64,000 bases of DNA, from assembly GCA_023265025.1 (NCBI GenBank), contig JAHFUP010000019.1, positions 1 to 64,000 of the forward strand. The letters are read 5' to 3'. Shown here piece after piece: positions 33,748 to 42,046 of this stretch. This DNA comes from Acidimicrobiia bacterium. GTDB lineage: Bacteria > Actinomycetota > Acidimicrobiia > Acidimicrobiales > AC-14. How positions within the stretch are numbered: position 1 is the first letter of the stretch; every line of letters starts with the position of its first letter. Below the pieces are notes generated by a model. The model did not search any database, was not told where the DNA came from, and was given only the letters and a program-made list of their open reading frames with translations. The translations under genes were made by a program, and so were the position numbers.

Positions 33748-34749
33748 TCAGATGACCCGGGTCACCTGCATGGTGAGGCTGTAGCGGGCGTCGTCGCTCT
33801 GGTAGATGCGGGTGTCGCTAAAGCCGCCCCGGGCCGGGAGGGCGGCGGCCAGGCCGGCGGCGTCGAAGGCGTAGGTGTTGGTCCCCAGGAGGTCGTCCTC
33901 CGCCCAGCCGAGGATGAAGTCCATGGCCTTGCCCATGGTCGACGTGGCCGTCCCTACCCACGGCGGGGCGCCGGCGGCGGTCAGGATCGGGCCGGCCTGC
34001 TGGAAGAAGGACGCGGTGTCGTGCAGCGTCTCAGAGACGTGGCCGAGGTCCTGCTCCCACAACTGCACGCTGAGGCCGATGCCGAAGGGCGCCGGGGCGC
34101 CGGCGACGCCGCACCCCCACACGCAGCTGTCGACCGGGGCGAAGTACTGGGTGTCGTCGGTGTCGATGCCGCCGAAGACCTGGCTGGCCCGGCTCGCGGC
34201 GGTGCCGGCGGTGCCGACGGAGTTGAAGACCCAGTACGGCTCGTCCGACCCGCTCCAGTCGATGCCGCTCTCGTCGAGGGCCTTGAAGCTGTAGGCGGTG
34301 ACCCGGTAGCGGGCCGGGCAGGGCGGGAGGACGCCGAAGGCCAGGCGGGGGTTGTTCGTCTCGTTGGTCTCCTTCACGACCTTGCCCGAGTCCGCGGTCA
34401 CGTTCATGGCCACGTAGCAGTCGGCCGTGCGGGGGATCGTGAGCGATCCCGACCGGCTGGCGCCGGCGGCGAGGGAGGTGACGCTGCGGGAGGCGGCCAT
34501 GCCGCCGCCTCCGTTGAACGAGATGGTCGAGGCGGCCGCCGATCCCGCGCCGCTGTTGACCACCGTCCAGGTGATCGACCAGTCGCCCCCGACGGGCGAC
34601 ACGGCCAGCGCGCTCACCTTCAGGTCGGGCAGATCGACCGTGGGTTCGGGGGGATCGCCGTCGATCATGGCGCCGGCCGGCGAGGCCATGGCGAGGGCGC
34701 CGGCGACGGCGGTGAGGGCGGTGAGTCGACGGAAACGGGTCATGGGCAT
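33748..34749 (-). CDS. Secreted protein with CARDB-like domain
   Basis: 333 residues. Signal peptide at 1-27 (ALTAVAGALAMASPAGA), a CARDB-like beta domain at about 40-140 (PDLKVSALAVSPVGGDWSIT; KETNETNNPRLAF, the typical NETNN turn), then a C-terminal domain of about 190 residues that I do not recognise. It carries four or more Cys residues (ADCYVAM, PPCPARY, DSCVWGCG) that probably form disulphides. It is divergent from an ECF sigma gene and both have similar ECF-type promoters, so it is probably a member of that sigma regulon. Confidence 0.72.
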   Translation of the reverse strand: MPMTRFRRLTALTAVAGALAMASPAGAMIDGDPPEPTVDLPDLKVSALAVSPVGGDWSITWTVVNSGAGSAAASTISFNGGGGMAASRSVTSLAAGASRSGSLTIPRTADCYVAMNVTADSGKVVKETNETNNPRLAFGVLPPCPARYRVTAYSFKALDESGIDWSGSDEPYWVFNSVGTAGTAASRASQVFGGIDTDDTQYFAPVDSCVWGCGVAGAPAPFGIGLSVQLWEQDLGHVSETLHDTASFFQQAGPILTAAGAPPWVGTATSTMGKAMDFILGWAEDDLLGTNTYAFDAAGLAAALPARGGFSDTRIYQSDDARYSLTMQVTRVI

Positions 34750-34794
34750 CTCGGCTCTCCTTCACGAGGCTGTTGCTGAGCTGTGTCGGCTCCG

Positions 34795-34822
34795 TCTACG
34801 CAGGCCGCCGGCCGGCGGTTCA
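34795..34822 (-). promoter_or_regulatory. ECF-type promoter for the CARDB gene
   Basis: On the minus strand TGAACC (34822-34817) and CGTAGA (34800-34795) are 16 bases apart, 46 bases upstream of the gene start. The same element pair precedes the divergent sigma gene. Confidence 0.55.
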
Positions 34823-34845
34823 CCGCGACTTTCTTTTCGTCCGGG

Positions 34846-34874
34846 TGAACCTCGACCACCCTCCGGTCCGTATC
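34846..34874 (+). promoter_or_regulatory. ECF-type promoter for the sigma gene itself
   Basis: TGAACC (34846-34851) and CGTATC (34869-34874) are 17 bases apart. A transcript would begin at about 34881, right at the GTG start (34883), so the message would be leaderless. AAC-type -35 and CGT-type -10 boxes are the usual ECF pattern. Confidence 0.6.
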
Positions 34875-34882
34875 CGGGCACG

Positions 34883-35476
34883 GTGACAGGCGGCCTGGTT
34901 GACTGTGTGGACGTGGACGAGGCGCCGGCTTCGGCCCGCCGGGGCGACGAGGCGGACCTCGTCGCACGGGTGGCCGCCGGTGACCAGGGCGCCGCCCTCC
35001 GCCAGCTCTACCGGGCCTACGAAGGCCGGCTGTACGGGCTGGGATTGCGGCTCCTCGGCGACCCGAGCCTGGCCGAGGAGCTGGTCCAGGAGACGTTCGT
35101 CCGGGTGTGGCGCAAGGCGGGACAGTTCGACCCCGACAAGGGCTCGGTCGCCACGTTCGTCTTCACCATCGCCCGGAGGATCGCCGTCGACCTCTGGCGG
35201 CGCCCGTCGTCGCGGCCGTTCCAGCCGGAGCCGGCCGAGGAGGCCGCGCCCGGCGATCCCATGGAGCGGGTGCTCGTGGGGCTGACCGTCCGCCACGCCC
35301 TCGACTCGCTCTCGCCGGCCCATCGCGAGGTGCTGGAGCTGTCCTACCGGAAGGACCTCAAGCAGAGTCAGATCGCCGAGCGGCTCGGGGTGCCGCTCGG
35401 TACGGTGAAGACCCGTACCTTCCACGCCCTGCGGGCGATGAAGGCGGCGCTGGAGGAGGGAGGCGTCGGTGGCTGA
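34883..35476 (+). CDS. ECF-type sigma factor
   Basis: 197 residues. Region 2 (ALRQLYRAYEGRLYGLGLRL; LAEELVQETFVRVWRKAGQF; FVFTIARRIAVDLWRR) and region 4 (SLSPAHREVLELSYRKDLKQ; QIAERLGVPLGTVKTRTFHA) are complete. It directs RNA polymerase to ECF promoters under envelope or redox signals. The start GTG 34883 is supported by the promoter position; GTG 34907 is an alternative. Its end overlaps the anti-sigma gene by eight bases. Autoregulation is likely from the promoter match. Confidence 0.9.
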   Translation: MTGGLVDCVDVDEAPASARRGDEADLVARVAAGDQGAALRQLYRAYEGRLYGLGLRLLGDPSLAEELVQETFVRVWRKAGQFDPDKGSVATFVFTIARRIAVDLWRRPSSRPFQPEPAEEAAPGDPMERVLVGLTVRHALDSLSPAHREVLELSYRKDLKQSQIAERLGVPLGTVKTRTFHALRAMKAALEEGGVGG

Positions 35477-36182
35477 GCACGAGCACGCCCAACCCGACGT
35501 CGCCGGCTATGTGCTCGGCGTGCTGGAGCCTGACGAGGCCGCGGCATTCGCGGCCCACATCGAGGGCTGCCGCGCCTGCCGGGACGAGGTGGCCGACCTC
35601 GCCGGCGCCGGCGAGCTGCTGGCACGGGCCGCACCTGCGGTCGACGTTCCCGCCGGCCTGGAGGCGCGCACGTTCGCCGCCATCGCCGCCGCCGACTACG
35701 GGCCGACACCCGCCCGCCGGCGGCGCTGGGACGGGGCCCGCCGGCTCGTGGCTGCCGCCGCGGCCGTCGTGCTCGTCGGCGTCGGCATCACCGTCGTGCG
35801 GCAGGCGACGGAGCCCGAGGCCGCGGTGGCGCAGGTGATCGAGCTGGAGGCGCCGGGCGGCGGGCCGGCGTCCGCCGTCGCCCACGTGCGGCGGACGCCC
35901 ACTGGCGGCGTCATCGAGATGGAGGTCGAGGGGCTGGCGCCACCGCCGCCCGGCTCGGTGTTCGAGTGCTGGCTGGTGGCCGCCTCGGGCGACTCGATCG
36001 ACCGTCCGAACCGTGTCTCGGTCGGCACCTTCACGGTCGATCAGGACGGTCGGGCGACGGTGCGATGGGACTTCAGCGCCGACACCACCCGGTTCCCCCG
36101 GATGGGCGTCACTATCGAGCCCGACGACGGCAATCCGGTGCACACCAGCCAGCGGGTCCTGGCGGCCAAGACCCTGCTCTGA
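35469..36182 (+). CDS. RskA-like anti-sigma factor with zinc-finger domain
   Basis: 237 residues. N-terminal ZAS-type domain with HIEGCRACRDEV (HxxxCxxC), one membrane helix at about 93-112 (LVAAAAAVVLVGVGITVV) and an extracellular RskA domain (GSVFECWLVAASGD; TRFPRMGVTIEPDDGNPV). It should hold the ECF sigma at the membrane and release it after proteolysis. Coupled to the sigma gene by overlap. Confidence 0.9.
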   Translation: MAEHEHAQPDVAGYVLGVLEPDEAAAFAAHIEGCRACRDEVADLAGAGELLARAAPAVDVPAGLEARTFAAIAAADYGPTPARRRRWDGARRLVAAAAAVVLVGVGITVVRQATEPEAAVAQVIELEAPGGGPASAVAHVRRTPTGGVIEMEVEGLAPPPPGSVFECWLVAASGDSIDRPNRVSVGTFTVDQDGRATVRWDFSADTTRFPRMGVTIEPDDGNPVHTSQRVLAAKTLL

Positions 36183-36539
36183 AGGCCGTCGCGCGAGAAC
36201 GACGGGATGGGGGCGCCGGGGCTGGCGGCGTTGCTGAACCTGTACCGGGAAGCGAGCGGTCAGCCGCCGGCGCCGAGGCGGGACCGCGTGACGTGGTTGC
36301 AGTCCAGGCGGGTCGCCCGGAAGGACGAACGGCCGCGCCCGCAGTTCCGACGGCCGCGTCGGTACCCTGGGTCGAGTGCGCCGTCAGGCAACGTTCGCCG
36401 CGCTCAGGCCGGCCAGGACCACCCCTGGCTGCGTTCTCGGCCTCGACGCGCGCCGCGTGCGCCTTCGTCCTGCGGCCTTGCCAGCGGCGCCCCTGGCTCG
36501 TCCTGAGCATCGCCAACGTCACCTGACGGAGCGCTAGCC
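36183..36539. other. Gap with no convincing gene
   Basis: About 360 bases. A plus-strand frame at 36207-36506 (starting MGAPGLAALLNLYREASGQP) gives an Arg/Pro-rich translation after the first 50 residues and lacks a recognisable domain. It could be the remnant of a gene, but no support is seen. Confidence 0.4.
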
Positions 36540-37139
36540 ATGAAGCGCGGCGTGCGACCCAGCCAGGCGCTGCTCGTGATCGCCCTGTCGCTGGCCGGCG
36601 TCGGTGTGGGCCACGTCGGGGAGTACATGCTCCTCGCCCACGACGACACGGCCTGGCACCGGCTGCTGGCTCACACCGGTCATCAGTACCTGCCGTCCGC
36701 CCTGAACACCGCCACGTTCGTCGCCCTCCTCGGACTGGCATTGGTGTTCGTCGTCGGCGTGCGGCGAGGCCTCGGCGCGACGGACGGCGGGCGGCGAGCG
36801 CTGCGGTGGTCGGCTGCGCTCCCGGTGGCCCAGATGCTGGCGTTCGCCACCCTGGAGGTGGGCGAGCGGCTGGTCGCTCACGCGCCGCTGAACGACCTCG
36901 TCGTCGTCCTGGTCATCGGCCTGCCGCTGCAGGCCCTCGTCGGATTCCTCGCCGGCCGCCTGACCGCCGAGCTGGAGCAGGCCGGCGAGCGCCTCGGCGA
37001 GCGACTCCGGGCCGCCTCGCTCCATACCCGACGATCGCCTTCGGCGTGCCCGCTCCCGCACCCCTCTCCCCGGCCCTGCCCCCGCTGGTCGGCCGCCCCG
37101 ATCCCGGCCCGCGGGCCTCCCCTCCTCGTCGTCGCCTGA
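36540..37139 (+). CDS. Four-helix membrane protein of unknown function
   Basis: 199 residues. Four hydrophobic helices (LLVIALSLAGVGVG; NTATFVALLGLALVFVVGV; ALPVAQMLAFATLEVGERLV; LVVVLVIGLPLQALVGFLAG) and a Pro/Arg-rich tail. His residues sit near the outer ends of the first helices (GHVGEY, HTGHQY), which could bind metal. It leads a group of copper-type genes on the same strand, so a role in metal or redox envelope chemistry is an inference. Confidence 0.6.
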   Translation: MKRGVRPSQALLVIALSLAGVGVGHVGEYMLLAHDDTAWHRLLAHTGHQYLPSALNTATFVALLGLALVFVVGVRRGLGATDGGRRALRWSAALPVAQMLAFATLEVGERLVAHAPLNDLVVVLVIGLPLQALVGFLAGRLTAELEQAGERLGERLRAASLHTRRSPSACPLPHPSPRPCPRWSAAPIPARGPPLLVVA

Positions 37140-37197
37140 ACCACGTCATCCCAGGCGCCGGCCCACGTGGGCCGGCACGACAACGAGGAGAAATCAC

Positions 37198-37899
37198 ATG
37201 CGAATTCGCTACGCGCGCCTGGCCGCGTCCGCCATGGGCGCCAGCCTGCTGGTCGGGCCGCTCGCCGGCACCGCCTTTGCCCATGAGCGGCGGACCGCCG
37301 GCACCGTGCAGATGACCGTCGGGTGGCTCAACGAGCCGGCCTACTCGGGCTTCCTGAACGCGGTGCAGCTCCGGCTGGCGGATGACGCCGGCCCGATCAC
37401 CGACGTGGGGGCGGACGCCCTCAAGGTCGAGGTCAGCTTCGGCGGCCAGAAGACCGGACCGCTGGCCATGGCTCCCGCCTTCGGGTCCCCGGGGGAGTAC
37501 CGCGCGCCATTGGTGCCGGACCGCCCCGGCCCCTACACCTTCCGCTTCGTCGGCACCGTCAAGGGCCAGCAGCTCGACCAGTCGTTCACGTCGTCCGACA
37601 AGACCTTCGACTCGCCGAAGGACACCGCCGACGTCCAGTTCCCGGCCAAGGATCCGACCACGGGGGAGCTGGCCGCCCGCGTGGAGCGCATCGAGCCCCG
37701 GATCGACCAGGTCCGCACCGACGCGGAGTCGGCCGCCGATGACGCCAAGAGCGCGGCGACGCGGGCCACCGTGCTGGCCGTCGTCGGTCTGCTCGTCGGC
37801 GTCGCCGGCATCGCCTTCGGCGTGACGGCCCGCCGGCGGGGCCCGGCCGTCCCGGGGGCGACGTCCCGGTCATCGGCGAAGGTTCCCACCGGCAGCTGA
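37198..37899 (+). CDS. Secreted, membrane-anchored protein upstream of copCD
   Basis: 233 residues. Signal peptide at 1-28 (ending GTAFAHE), a beta-sandwich-like domain of about 120 residues (TVQMTVGWLNEPAYSGFLNA; YTFRFVGTVKGQQLDQSF), a coiled segment (LAARVERIEPRIDQVRTDAE) and a C-terminal membrane helix (ATVLAVVGLLVGVAGIAFGV). The mature N-terminal histidine (AHE) recalls copper-binding N-termini such as CopC and YcnI, but no copper motif is certain. It is in a row with the CopC/CopD gene 20 bases downstream. Confidence 0.65.
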   Translation: MRIRYARLAASAMGASLLVGPLAGTAFAHERRTAGTVQMTVGWLNEPAYSGFLNAVQLRLADDAGPITDVGADALKVEVSFGGQKTGPLAMAPAFGSPGEYRAPLVPDRPGPYTFRFVGTVKGQQLDQSFTSSDKTFDSPKDTADVQFPAKDPTTGELAARVERIEPRIDQVRTDAESAADDAKSAATRATVLAVVGLLVGVAGIAFGVTARRRGPAVPGATSRSSAKVPTGS

Positions 37900-37919
37900 C
37901 CCTGACATCCCCCAAGCGC

Positions 37920-39854
37920 ATGGGCAGGGCGGCAGCCGTCGCCTTGGGTCTCGCCGCGGTCGTGCTCGGGGCGTCGAGGGCCGACGCCCACGGCGTGCTC
38001 AGCGCCTCGCAACCGCAGAGCCGCGCCGTGCTGGCCGAGGCCCCGCCGGCGGTCGTCCTCACGTTCACGGAGGCGCCCGAGGTCGGGTTCTCCTCGGTCC
38101 AAGTCCTCGACCGCCAGGGCGCGTCGTTCGGGACGGGCCGGCTGGAGGCCGCGCCCGGCGATCCCCAGACGATCCGCCTCGGCCTGCGACCGCTGGACCA
38201 CGGCGTCTATACCGTCAACTGGCGGATCGTCTCCCGGGTCGACGGCCACCTCACCGCCGGCTCCTTCGCCTTCGGCGTGGGCGAGGCGGTGACCGACGAC
38301 GCCGTCCGTGCGGCCGGCGACGCGCCGAGCAACCGCTCGGTGTTGGGCGTCGGTGGACGCGCCCTGCTCTACGCCGGCCTGTCCGCGCTGTTCGGGGCCG
38401 CCTGGGTGGGCCTCGTCGCCTTCCGGGAGCGCCGGCGGAGCGTGGCCGTCCTGCTGGCCGGCGCGTGGGTCGTCTCGATCGCCGGCGTGGTGGCCCTCGG
38501 GGTGGCCCAGCGTCACACCACGGGCGCATCGGTCGGCGCCTTCCTCCGCGCCCCGCTCGGCCGCTCGGTGTTGTGGCGCGCCGTCGGCGTCGGGGCCGCC
38601 GGCGCCGGCCTGCTCCTGGCCCGGCGGCGGTGGCGGGCGGGCACGGCGGTGGCCGCCGCCGGTGCGGCGGGCGCCATCGTGGCCCACGTGCACGCCGGCC
38701 ATGCCGCGGCCGCCTCCTCGCCGTGGACCATGGTCGGGCTGCAGAGCGCCCACTTCATCGCCGCCGGCGGCTGGCTCGGGGGCCTCGTCGCCCTGCTCGT
38801 CGGCGTCGGGAAGCGGCCCGGGCCGGCGGCGGCCGCTGCGGCCCGGCGCTACGCGGCCGGCGCCGGCGTCGCCCTCGGCGTCCTGGTGGTGACCGGGGTC
38901 ATCCGGGCGATCGACGAGGTCGGGAGCTGGGCCGCGCTGGTGGACACCGGCTACGGGCGGCTCGTCGTGGTGAAGTCGGGCCTGCTCGTGCTGCTGGCCG
39001 GCGCCGGCGCGGTGAACCACTACCGCAACGTGCCGGCGGCCGGGAGGTCGTTGCGCGGCCTCCGTCGCGTCGGCACTGCCGAGCTGGCGGTGGCGGCCGG
39101 CGTCTTCACCGTCACCGGCTTCCTGACCACCGCGGCGCCGCCGGCGAGGGACACAGTGCCGGCGCCGTCGGTGGTGGTCGTCGACGGCAACGACTTCGCC
39201 ACCACGGTCAGGGTGCGACTCCAGGCCACGCCCGGCGTCGCCGGCGACAACCGGTTCGAGGTCACGGTGCGCGACTACGACACCGGCGACCCGGTCGCGG
39301 CCGACCGCGTCACGGCCCGGTTCGCACCGCCCGCCAACCCTGCAGCCGGCGAGAGCACGCTGGACTTCGTCCCGGGCCCGCTGGGTTCGTTCTCAGCCTC
39401 CGGGACGAACCTCGCCGTCGCCGGGCGATGGCGGGTCACCGTCGTGGTCCAGCGGGGCGCGGACGCGGTGGAGATCCCGTTGGACCTCGTCACCGCGGTC
39501 CCCGCGCCCACGATGACCGAGTCCCGGTCGCCCGGCCAGCCGACGCTCTGGGACGTGGCCCTTTCCCGGGGCCGCTCCGTCCAGGTCTACGCCGACCCGG
39601 AGCGCCCCGGCCCCACCGAGTTCCACGCCACCTTCTTCACGGCCGACGGGAAGGAGCTCCCTGTCGACGCCGCCACCGTCACCGCGCTGAAGGCCGGCAT
39701 TGACGCGGTCGTCTCCACGCCCCGCCGCCTCGGCCCGGGCCACTTCGTGGCCGACCTCACCGCGCCGGCGGGGCGCTGGGCGCTGGAACTGACCGCCGTC
39801 ACCGCCGACGGTGACTACCTGTTCGTCCCTCTCGAACTGCCCATGCCCACCTGA
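37920..39854 (+). CDS. CopC-CopD fusion (copper resistance/uptake protein)
   Basis: 644 residues. Signal peptide to ADA, then a CopC domain with its N-terminal histidine (AHGVLSASQPQSRAVLAEAP) and VDGHLTAGSFAFGV, then about eight membrane helices of a CopD domain (GGRALLYAGLSALFGAAWVG; LQSAHFIAAGGWLGGLVALL), then a C-terminal YtkA-like beta domain outside the membrane (FEVTVRDYDTGDPVAADRVT). CopC/CopD/YcnJ proteins move copper across the membrane. Substrate copper is the family expectation, not proven here. Confidence 0.85.
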   Translation: MGRAAAVALGLAAVVLGASRADAHGVLSASQPQSRAVLAEAPPAVVLTFTEAPEVGFSSVQVLDRQGASFGTGRLEAAPGDPQTIRLGLRPLDHGVYTVNWRIVSRVDGHLTAGSFAFGVGEAVTDDAVRAAGDAPSNRSVLGVGGRALLYAGLSALFGAAWVGLVAFRERRRSVAVLLAGAWVVSIAGVVALGVAQRHTTGASVGAFLRAPLGRSVLWRAVGVGAAGAGLLLARRRWRAGTAVAAAGAAGAIVAHVHAGHAAAASSPWTMVGLQSAHFIAAGGWLGGLVALLVGVGKRPGPAAAAAARRYAAGAGVALGVLVVTGVIRAIDEVGSWAALVDTGYGRLVVVKSGLLVLLAGAGAVNHYRNVPAAGRSLRGLRRVGTAELAVAAGVFTVTGFLTTAAPPARDTVPAPSVVVVDGNDFATTVRVRLQATPGVAGDNRFEVTVRDYDTGDPVAADRVTARFAPPANPAAGESTLDFVPGPLGSFSASGTNLAVAGRWRVTVVVQRGADAVEIPLDLVTAVPAPTMTESRSPGQPTLWDVALSRGRSVQVYADPERPGPTEFHATFFTADGKELPVDAATVTALKAGIDAVVSTPRRLGPGHFVADLTAPAGRWALELTAVTADGDYLFVPLELPMPT

Positions 39855-39877
39855 CAATCAATGGAAGGAAGCCCCTC

Positions 39878-40301
39878 ATGCGTCGAAGATTCCTGGTGCC
39901 CCTGGTGCCCCTGGTCGCCCCTGGCGCTGACCCTCACCGCGTGCGGAGGCGGCAGCAGCGGCGCCGCCACCCCGGCGAAGACACGACCGACCTCCACCGC
40001 CAAGCTGGACATCATCGATCCGGCCGCGGGGTCGACCATCCCGGGCGGCACGGTCAACGTCAAGCTCAGCCTGGAGGGCGCACGGATCGTGCCGGCCGCC
40101 ACCAAGGACCTCAAGCCCGACGAGGGCCACGTCCACCTGACCATGGACGACAAGCTGCAATCCATGAGCTTCAGCCTGGAGGACACCATCCAGGCGTCGC
40201 CCGGCACCCACATCCTCCTCGCCGAGTTCGTGGCCGGCGACCACGCCCCCTTCAACCCCCGCGTGCAGGTGACCCGGACGTTCGTGGTCCCGCCGGCGTA
40301 G
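39878..40301 (+). pseudogene. Lipoprotein gene with a frameshift in the signal peptide
   Basis: ATG 39878 follows GGAAGGA and opens MRRRFLVPLVPLV, but the lipobox and body (LALTLTACGGGSSGAATPAK; LDIIDPAAGSTIPGGTVNVK; DEGHVHLTMDDKLQSMSFSL) lie in another frame. The junction is inside a short tandem repeat (CTGGTGCCC twice, then CTGGTCGCCC); removing one C near 39920 restores an uninterrupted lipoprotein signal and a protein of about 140 residues. It may be a slippage variant, a sequencing error or a real loss. The GHVHL motif recalls small envelope proteins of the DUF4399 kind, but this is a guess. Confidence 0.65.
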
Positions 40302-40323
40302 AAGTGCCGGGCACCTTCGCCGG

Positions 40324-41751
40324 TCAGCCGGCCGGGACGACGTTGCGGTTGACCCGGAAGAGGTTGTCGGGGTCGTAGGCGGCCTTGACCCGTTGGAGAC
40401 GCTCGAAGTTTCGCCCGTACGCCTCGGCGGTGCGGGTCGGGTCATCGTCGGCCACCTGGAAGTTGACGTAGTTGCCCGTCGAGAAGGACCGGATCGCCGA
40501 CCATGACTCGCGGACCCAGGCGACGTGCTCGCCCCCACGGGGGTCCGCGGGTGGCCACGAGCCGGCGAAGCCGGTCACGTAGCCGGCGTCACGGTTTCCC
40601 ATGGCTCCGTCGTCCCGGCTGCGCTCGTTCAGGGCGCCGGCGAGGTGGAACATGATGGACTGCGACATTGGCGAGGTGACCTTGAGCGCACCGGCCTTGA
40701 AGCTCGCGAGGAACTCCTCGGAGATGCGGGGGATGAACTCGGTCTTCCAGTAGTAGTTCATGCCCTTGGGCTGGGTCGCGTCGAGCATCGCCTGCTGGGC
40801 GGCGTAGGGCTTCTCGACGATGAGGTCGACGATCGGAGACCCGAGGTCGCGCAGGACGGTCAGGTCGGCTGGCGCATCCGTCCCGGTGTGGCACACGACG
40901 ACACCGACGATGGGCCGGCCGTGCCATTCGGTCGGCAGGAACGGTGCCGGCGGGGCCAGGCGGATCGTCAGCACTGCGGTGAGCTCGCGCGGGGCGGACT
41001 CGGTGAGTGTCCGGTAGGCGGCCAGCACGTCGTCGACCCGCTCGGCGCCCCAGGCGATCAGCCCGCCGGTGACCATGGGGCCGACGTCGAACAGCTCGAA
41101 GGTGAAGCGGGTGACGACGCCGAAGTTCCCGCCGCCGCCACGCAGGGCCCAGAACAGGTCGGCGTTCTCGTCTCGGCTGGCCCGGCGCACCTGGCCGTCG
41201 GCGGTCACGATCTCGACCTCGTCGAGGGCGTCGACCGTCCATCCGTAGCGGCGGGTGAGGTAGCCGAACCCCCCGCCAAGGGTGAGGCCGGCGACGCCCG
41301 TCTCCGACACAAACCCCAGCACCGCGGCCAGCCCGTGCTTCTGCGTCTCCGCGTCGACCTCTCCCAGCTTGCAGCCGGCCCCCACGTGCACCTGCCTCGC
41401 ATCCAGGTCGACGGTCACCTCGCGCATCCGGGACATGTCCAGGGTCACGCCACCGGGCGCCATGGAGGTGCCGGCGATGTTGTGGCCGCCGCCCTTCACG
41501 GAGAGGAGGAGGCGGTGCTCGGCCGCGAAGCGAACGGCCGAAGCCACTTCATCGGCCGAGGTGGGCTGAAGGATCACGGCGGGCTGCTTGGCCGCCATCG
41601 CGTTCCAGATGAGCACGGCCTCGTCCCATCCCTCGTCCCCAGGTCGCAGTAGCCGCCCTCCGGTTCCGGATACGAGCGCCTCGACCTCGTCTTCCGACAG
41701 CGTCACGGAACCAACGTCAATTCCGGCGATCTCGATGCTGCCTGGCGTCAT
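40324..41751 (-). CDS. BBE-family FAD-linked oxidoreductase with bicovalent flavin signature
   Basis: 475 residues. FAD_binding_4 domain with SVKGGGHNIAGTSM (the His of this motif links to the flavin 8-alpha carbon) and VHVGAGCKLGEVD (Cys for the 6-S link), and a C-terminal BBE motif (YDPDNLFRVNRNVVP). Such enzymes oxidise sugars, alcohols or alkaloid-like compounds with oxygen as acceptor; the substrate is unknown. ATG 41751 follows GGAGGAGG. It converges on the lipoprotein gene. Confidence 0.88.
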   Translation of the reverse strand: MTPGSIEIAGIDVGSVTLSEDEVEALVSGTGGRLLRPGDEGWDEAVLIWNAMAAKQPAVILQPTSADEVASAVRFAAEHRLLLSVKGGGHNIAGTSMAPGGVTLDMSRMREVTVDLDARQVHVGAGCKLGEVDAETQKHGLAAVLGFVSETGVAGLTLGGGFGYLTRRYGWTVDALDEVEIVTADGQVRRASRDENADLFWALRGGGGNFGVVTRFTFELFDVGPMVTGGLIAWGAERVDDVLAAYRTLTESAPRELTAVLTIRLAPPAPFLPTEWHGRPIVGVVVCHTGTDAPADLTVLRDLGSPIVDLIVEKPYAAQQAMLDATQPKGMNYYWKTEFIPRISEEFLASFKAGALKVTSPMSQSIMFHLAGALNERSRDDGAMGNRDAGYVTGFAGSWPPADPRGGEHVAWVRESWSAIRSFSTGNYVNFQVADDDPTRTAEAYGRNFERLQRVKAAYDPDNLFRVNRNVVPAG

Positions 41752-41977
41752 ACCGTCCTCCTCCGTTCCTGCGGATGTCGAAGCACACCGCGATAGCACG
41801 CCCCGGTTGCCCGAAGGCCAGGGATATCGTCACGCAAGTGGAAGGAAACGGGCCGGGCTCGAGGAGGGTGAAGTCGATATCGAGCGGGATGCAGAGTGCC
41901 TCCTCCGGACAGCTCCCGTGAGCCTGCCGCTCGTCCGCCAACATCGTCAACAGGGCCGAGCGCTGAAGCCGCTTCAT
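41717..41977 (-). CDS. Small hypothetical protein (86 residues) upstream of the flavin oxidase
   Basis: ATG 41977 is preceded by GAGGAGG at good spacing. The protein has a short helix (RLQRSALLTMLADERQAHG), two Cys residues and a beta-like middle (TCVTISLAFGQPGRAIAVCF), then a basic tail. It overlaps the oxidase start by 35 bases in another frame. No family recognised. The good ribosome-binding site is the main support. Confidence 0.4.
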   Translation of the reverse strand: MKRLQRSALLTMLADERQAHGSCPEEALCIPLDIDFTLLEPGPFPSTCVTISLAFGQPGRAIAVCFDIRRNGGGRYDARQHRDRRN

Positions 41978-42046
41978 CGGGAACCCTCCTCGGAGACCTA
42001 CCTGCTGCCTCCGCCGCCTCGACGCGAGCACCGGTAGGTTCCGCGC

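Noticed and set aside
36207-36506. A 99-residue gene in the gap after the anti-sigma gene
   Set aside because: After about 50 residues the translation is low-complexity Arg/Pro/Ser; there is no domain and no convincing ribosome-binding site.
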